Assembly: GCA_018397065.1 (NCBI GenBank)
Contig: JAGTRI010000004.1
Coordinates: forward strand, 1-64,000
DNA from: Candidatus Bathyarchaeota archaeon
Lineage (GTDB): Archaea > Thermoproteota > Bathyarchaeia > Bathyarchaeales > DTEX01
Length of the DNA: 64,000 bases
Reading direction: 5' to 3'
Made by a program: the position numbers and the translations under genes. Shown piece by piece: positions 60,835 through 64,000 of the stretch (position 1 is the stretch's first letter; the number at the start of each line of letters is the position of its first letter). Below the pieces are notes generated by a model. That model saw nothing but the letters and a program-made list of their open reading frames with translations. It was not told where the DNA came from and made no database searches.

Positions 60835-62040
60835 TCATCCTGCTAATAATAGTACGATGAAAAGTGCAACTGAAGTGATTGTGTCTGCAAGAGAACTTTC
60901 AATTGGAACCACGAAATTGTCGGGATCTAAGCCCCTTTTGTAAGTTATAACTGATATCGTTAAGGAGACGATAGATATCGCAATGACGGCTATAATATTT
61001 GAGGCTAACAATATGTACGAAAAACGTAAAAACATGTCTAAAGTTAACATATTATTTATGATAAGCGAAAGAGCGGAAAAAAACATGAACATAATAGCTG
61101 AGGATATCCATGCTCCAAGTATCTGCGGCGCATGATGTTTCATAAATTTAAAGGATGACCCAATAAGACCTAAGGCAATTTTTGTTGTTGCTGTGGAGCC
61201 AATGACTGAGCCAACATCTCCTATTGTGTCAATCAGAGCGGGATAGACTGTATAGATTTCTTTGCGTCCTTCAACGATCTCGTTTATTCTGTTTAAAATT
61301 GTACCAGTAATGTTAACAATGAAAGCCACAAGAAAAATGGTGAGAAGAGACTCCTTTATGGTTTTACTAAATTCTCTATCATGTACATTTCGAGCCAAAA
61401 TCCATAACACCAAAATGATTTGGAAAATCCCAATAGCAAGCACAACTTCCTTTCCAGTTTGATCATATAGAAAAAAGAGGTTAAGAACTAAGACATAGCA
61501 TGTTGTTATTCCTAAATCTGCTACTGTTGACATTATTGGGTAAACCAGAATGTCAGGGTCTAAACCTTTCTTGAAGGTGACAAATGCCACAATTGTAGAA
61601 ACAAGTGTAAATGCCAACCCCATACTCATAGTTGCCAAAACAACAGTAACAATATCATAAAAATCTGAAAAATTAATTCCCCAAAATTGGTTACCGAAGA
61701 TGATGGAAACCATGCTTATTGTCAAGCTTGTTATAAGAGTCAACGCAATTATAGCTTGATATAGTTTATAGAAGCTTTTAGTGTTTCCAAATAATTTGGG
61801 ATAAATGGTGCCAATATGCAGTGCTGTGCTTAATCGCCCGCTTAGAAGACCCCCTATCATACCTTTTGCGCTTAGGACAGCTGGATAAATGGCAATTATC
61901 CACGGAGAAAACTGCATAATGCTGAGTTGAGAAGCAACTATGGCGCCGGCAAAAATCCCACCGACATCAAAAAAGTAGGCGAATAAGGATTCCCTCAAAG
62001 TTTTAGTAAATGATTTAAATTGGTCATTAACTGGCGCCAA
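60835..62040 (-). CDS. MgtE/SLC41-like divalent cation transporter with two membrane domains
   Basis: A 401-residue membrane protein. Two copies of the MgtE-type transmembrane domain are visible. Each ends with a GLDPDxxVxPIxSxxAD motif (at about residues 178-193 and 374-389), the ion-path signature. There is no N-terminal CBS or MgtE-N cytoplasmic domain. This resembles the eukaryotic SLC41 arrangement. It probably moves magnesium, with the two PhoU-RCK_C proteins as regulators replacing CBS control. It starts at TTG 62040 after GGAGG. Confidence 0.85.
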   Translation of the reverse strand: MAPVNDQFKSFTKTLRESLFAYFFDVGGIFAGAIVASQLSIMQFSPWIIAIYPAVLSAKGMIGGLLSGRLSTALHIGTIYPKLFGNTKSFYKLYQAIIALTLITSLTISMVSIIFGNQFWGINFSDFYDIVTVVLATMSMGLAFTLVSTIVAFVTFKKGLDPDILVYPIMSTVADLGITTCYVLVLNLFFLYDQTGKEVVLAIGIFQIILVLWILARNVHDREFSKTIKESLLTIFLVAFIVNITGTILNRINEIVEGRKEIYTVYPALIDTIGDVGSVIGSTATTKIALGLIGSSFKFMKHHAPQILGAWISSAIMFMFFSALSLIINNMLTLDMFLRFSYILLASNIIAVIAISIVSLTISVITYKRGLDPDNFVVPIESSLADTITSVALFIVLLLAG

Positions 62041-62737
62041 CGGAAAAGCCTCCTAACGGGGTAATCTTAAGAATCTCAATGATGAAAAATTAAAGGTGCA
62101 TGTGGAATGTTGAGATTCAAGAATAAATAAACAAGAATAAACATTGAAGCATTGTTTAGTTTTAGATCTTCGGGTTGGATCTTGGCAAAAATACGGATAC
62201 ATATTTTTCATAAGTTTCATTTCCATCATCTTTACAGTCCAACCCATCACGTGACATTCTGAACCTCTCAAATTAAAGCGCCGTTTAAGCACACTACTTA
62301 TTTCGCTTCAAATTTGTTTTAAACCTTAAGAAAATGTTAAGACTTCACTTAAAAGAGTTTCCAAAAACGAAATTACACACAGACAATGATATATCCGTGT
62401 TATCCAAAAATTTTATACATAATTGAATTAGCTGAAACTTAAAATAATCTTTAATCATTTTAACAAATATCCTGTCTATTTTTCTTTTAGGTTGATTTCA
62501 AAACCAGAAAGCATTATCGTCAAGAGCGTCCGTAAAAAATTGGCTGTACCTGGTTTGCGCTAGATGTTTAAGCCTTTGCAACGTTGTTACGTGTAAATTT
62601 CTTTTCCTGTTGTTTTGTAAAAAAGAGAATTTAACATATATTACTCTTTTAATAAAAAAATTGGAATAATGGATAAGACTCAGAAGCAACTATAGCTTTT
62701 TCTCAATCATATTCTAAAGGATTGTTGAATTTCTGAA
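62041..62737. other. Non-coding gap with a possible transposase scrap
   Basis: About 700 nt without a supported gene. Short frames (62053-62292 minus, 62498-62689 minus) show no ribosome-binding site or family pattern. On the plus strand at 62509-62575 three adjacent frames spell fragments (SIIVKSVR, NWLYLV, ALDV) resembling the first catalytic strand region of an IS6-type DDE transposase. This is too short and broken to annotate as an element. Confidence 0.45.
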
Positions 62738-63073
62738 TTATCTTCGTGTATTTTGCATTGGAAATCTTTTCATTATCTCTCTTAGCCTTCGTTTTGTCTC
62801 TGCTTGCATACTACTTTGAATAGGTTTTGTCGTCATTAAAGATTTGATGCTGTTCTTGGATGCACTATCTCTGTTAGAAGTGGGTTGTGATATATCTGTA
62901 ATTTTCTCGTGCATTTTCTGTAATTGAGCCCGCCTAAGTTGCGCGTTTTCCATCAGAAGAGATGTTTTTCTTTTCGGTTCTTGTACAAAATTCTGTACGT
63001 TTGTTAAGGCTGTTTTCGCACGTTTTATGTTTCTTAAGGCTTCTTTTATATCGTTTTTCTTGTAACTCAACAT
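62738..63073 (-). CDS. Basic, coiled-coil hypothetical protein
   Basis: A 111-residue, lysine/arginine-rich protein with ATG 63073 after GGGTGAAAA. Residues 5-60 look like a coiled coil (EALRNIKRAKTALTNVQNFVQEP, NAQLRRAQLQKMHEKITDI). A disordered serine/threonine part and a basic end (ETKRRLREIMKRFPMQNTRR) follow. It lies 40 nt downstream of the repeat protein on the same strand, so the two may act together. The function is unknown. Confidence 0.6.
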   Translation of the reverse strand: MLSYKKNDIKEALRNIKRAKTALTNVQNFVQEPKRKTSLLMENAQLRRAQLQKMHEKITDISQPTSNRDSASKNSIKSLMTTKPIQSSMQAETKRRLREIMKRFPMQNTRR

Positions 63074-63113
63074 TTTTCACCCTTTGCATACTTATTTTCT
63101 TAACTTTTCCTAA

Positions 63114-64000
63114 TCACTGTTCCATGCCTTTCAGTTCTTGTGCAGAAATCGTAGTGGTTTGTCCCTCAGGCGACTTTAAAGTAAGTGATCCGTCAGGGTT
63201 CATTGTGGCACTGCTACCGTTTGGATAATTAACCGTCGTAGTACCGTCAGGATTAGCGACACCTGAATAACCCTCAGGCGTACTAAAAGAGCCTGAACCG
63301 TCAGGATTTGCATTAATCTTTGTTCCATCCTGATCAGTATAGTCTATGGAACCATCCTGCTTTATGACGGCTGAATTCCCCTCCTTGTCTTTTACGGTTA
63401 TGTCTCCGCTGGAACTGACATCAACTGTCCGTCCGTCATTCAGCTCAAAATGGCCTTCCGTTATATTGCCTTTGCTGTCGGCGCTAATTTTTGAGCCGTC
63501 CGCGGTTTGTACAGACATTGATCCGTCATTATGTATGGTAACTGTCCCTTCATTTGGTTTAGTAGCCATACGTGTTCCATCTGGCAAAAAAGTGCATTGA
63601 GTGCCGTCTTTATCTGTTATTGATCCAGAAATGTTGCCCTTCTTGTCCACAGTCATTGATCCTCCATATGTTGATGTCACTGTCCAAGTTCCATCCGGAT
63701 TCTTAGTTGCAGTCACACCTTCCATATCTCCTCCGAAGGTTTTACTAACTGTTTCACCGTCAGGAGTAAATGTTTCCGATGATCCATCAGGATTTGAAAT
63801 CGTGATTTTGCCGTCTGGGTGAGTGGTAAGACTTCTTCCATCTGGAGCCTTTATTACGCTGGTGCCGTCTGGATATGATGTTTCAACTTTCCCATCAGGT
63901 GTATTTGTAACAACTGTTCCATCGGGATAAGTTGTCTCTAAGGTTCCATCCGGAGTATAAACCTTCTCTGTTCCATCAGGGTAAGATGTGTAGGTTGATC
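63114..64000 (-). CDS. PDG-repeat (CPAP/TCP10 G-box-like) beta-sheet protein, N-terminus outside window
   Basis: The frame is open from the right edge to TGA at 63114-63116, giving about 295 visible residues. The first 90 visible residues are a run of nine-residue units (PDGTEKVYT, PDGTLETTY, PDGTVVTNT, PDGKVETSY, PDGTSVIKA, PDGRSLTTH, PDGKITISN, PDGSSETFT). The remainder has looser repeats with NPDGS, DKDGT, NDGR and NGSS turns. PDG turns every nine residues would make a long antiparallel beta-sheet. The same spacing and motif occur in the G-box of eukaryotic CPAP/SAS-4 (TCP10_C). A surface or filament-like role is possible, but no signal peptide can be checked. Confidence 0.75.
   Translation of the reverse strand, partial: STYTSYPDGTEKVYTPDGTLETTYPDGTVVTNTPDGKVETSYPDGTSVIKAPDGRSLTTHPDGKITISNPDGSSETFTPDGETVSKTFGGDMEGVTATKNPDGTWTVTSTYGGSMTVDKKGNISGSITDKDGTQCTFLPDGTRMATKPNEGTVTIHNDGSMSVQTADGSKISADSKGNITEGHFELNDGRTVDVSSSGDITVKDKEGNSAVIKQDGSIDYTDQDGTKINANPDGSGSFSTPEGYSGVANPDGTTTVNYPNGSSATMNPDGSLTLKSPEGQTTTISAQELKGMEQ
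63750..64000 (-). repeat. 27-bp tandem coding repeats (PDG units)
   Basis: The DNA shows a period of 27 bp; each unit contains a C-C-N-G-A-Y-G-G core (CCTGATGG, CCGGATGG, CCCGATGG, CCAGACGG on the coding strand). About nine in-phase units are visible before the period becomes irregular left of about 63750. The repeat is protein-coding and continues past the window edge. Confidence 0.7.

Noticed and set aside
62053..62689. Two minus-strand frames in the large gap before the MgtE-like gene
   Set aside because: No ribosome-binding site, low-complexity composition, and no recognisable pattern.
63750..64000. CRISPR-like periodicity
   Set aside because: The 27-bp period is exact in codon frame, units are adjacent without spacers, and it encodes PDG repeats.

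Overview
The window is archaeal chromosome. Transcription factor B, Gar1, SRP19, ribosomal proteins S8e and S7, Pth2, archaeal-type methionine adenosyltransferase, a B3/4-domain protein, a Shine-Dalgarno plus TATA gene layout and a tRNA-Arg with an unusual intron all point there. Subunits of archaeal CODH/acetyl-CoA synthase occur together with formylmethanofuran dehydrogenase and methenyl-tetrahydromethanopterin cyclohydrolase. There is also an acyl-CoA synthetase (NDP-forming) and no methyl-CoM reductase in view. This fits an acetogenic or organoheterotrophic member of the TACK group, most likely a Bathyarchaeia lineage. The lineage is an inference from gene content, not from a tree.

Layout. 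1-5770 (+) is a CODH/ACS operon: the tail of a probable ACS beta subunit, cdhD, cdhE, two CooC-type nickel-insertion ATPases flanking a ferredoxin-like protein, and a DUF166 protein. 5915-8599 is an NDP-forming acyl-CoA synthetase fused to a GNAT domain, apparently without an ATG/GTG/TTG start. 8741-14365 has two glycosyltransferases, two winged-helix proteins, RtcA and a cysteine-cluster protein. 14436-21900 (-) is an information-processing block: DUF2096, smc-scpA-scpB, S8e, SRP19, gar1 and tfb. 22155-25662 (+) has pth2, truD, argF and rps7.

25844-29363 (+) is the C1 operon fwdA-fwdC-mch, with fwdC again lacking a standard start codon. 29411-34890 holds an ECF transporter S component, an FrhB-like F420 oxidoreductase, a PPP phosphatase, a zinc-ribbon protein, core MetE and a homocitrate-synthase-family enzyme. 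34940-40906 is a nitrogen-assimilation island: two stand-alone Lrp ligand-binding proteins behind glnA, a divergent Lrp regulator with a perfect palindrome in its promoter, a ribbon-helix-helix protein, a KaiC-like ATPase, amt, and a decayed PII (glnK) pseudogene.

41032-49771 carries nadE, an XRE-CBS regulator, mat, a MEMO-family protein, B3/4, pyrF, a 47-residue ribbon-helix-helix protein, a GMP-synthase-like enzyme and acylphosphatase. 49884-58779 has small conserved archaeal proteins, a PAS remnant, hisS, an endA lacking the catalytic histidine, mtnA and topA. 59417-59514 is tRNA-Arg(CCG) with an 18-nt intron inside the anticodon stem. 59586-62040 is a tandem PhoU/RCK_C pair with an MgtE/SLC41-like transporter. 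The window ends in a repeat protein built of nine-residue PDG units, open at the right edge.

Most striking: (i) two or three genes whose ribosome-binding site is followed in frame by ACG/ATA/ATT but no standard start; (ii) the PDG nonapeptide protein, similar in pattern to the eukaryotic CPAP/TCP10 G-box; (iii) the pairing of a non-canonical tRNA intron with a histidine-less EndA; (iv) loss of PII beside an intact ammonium transporter.
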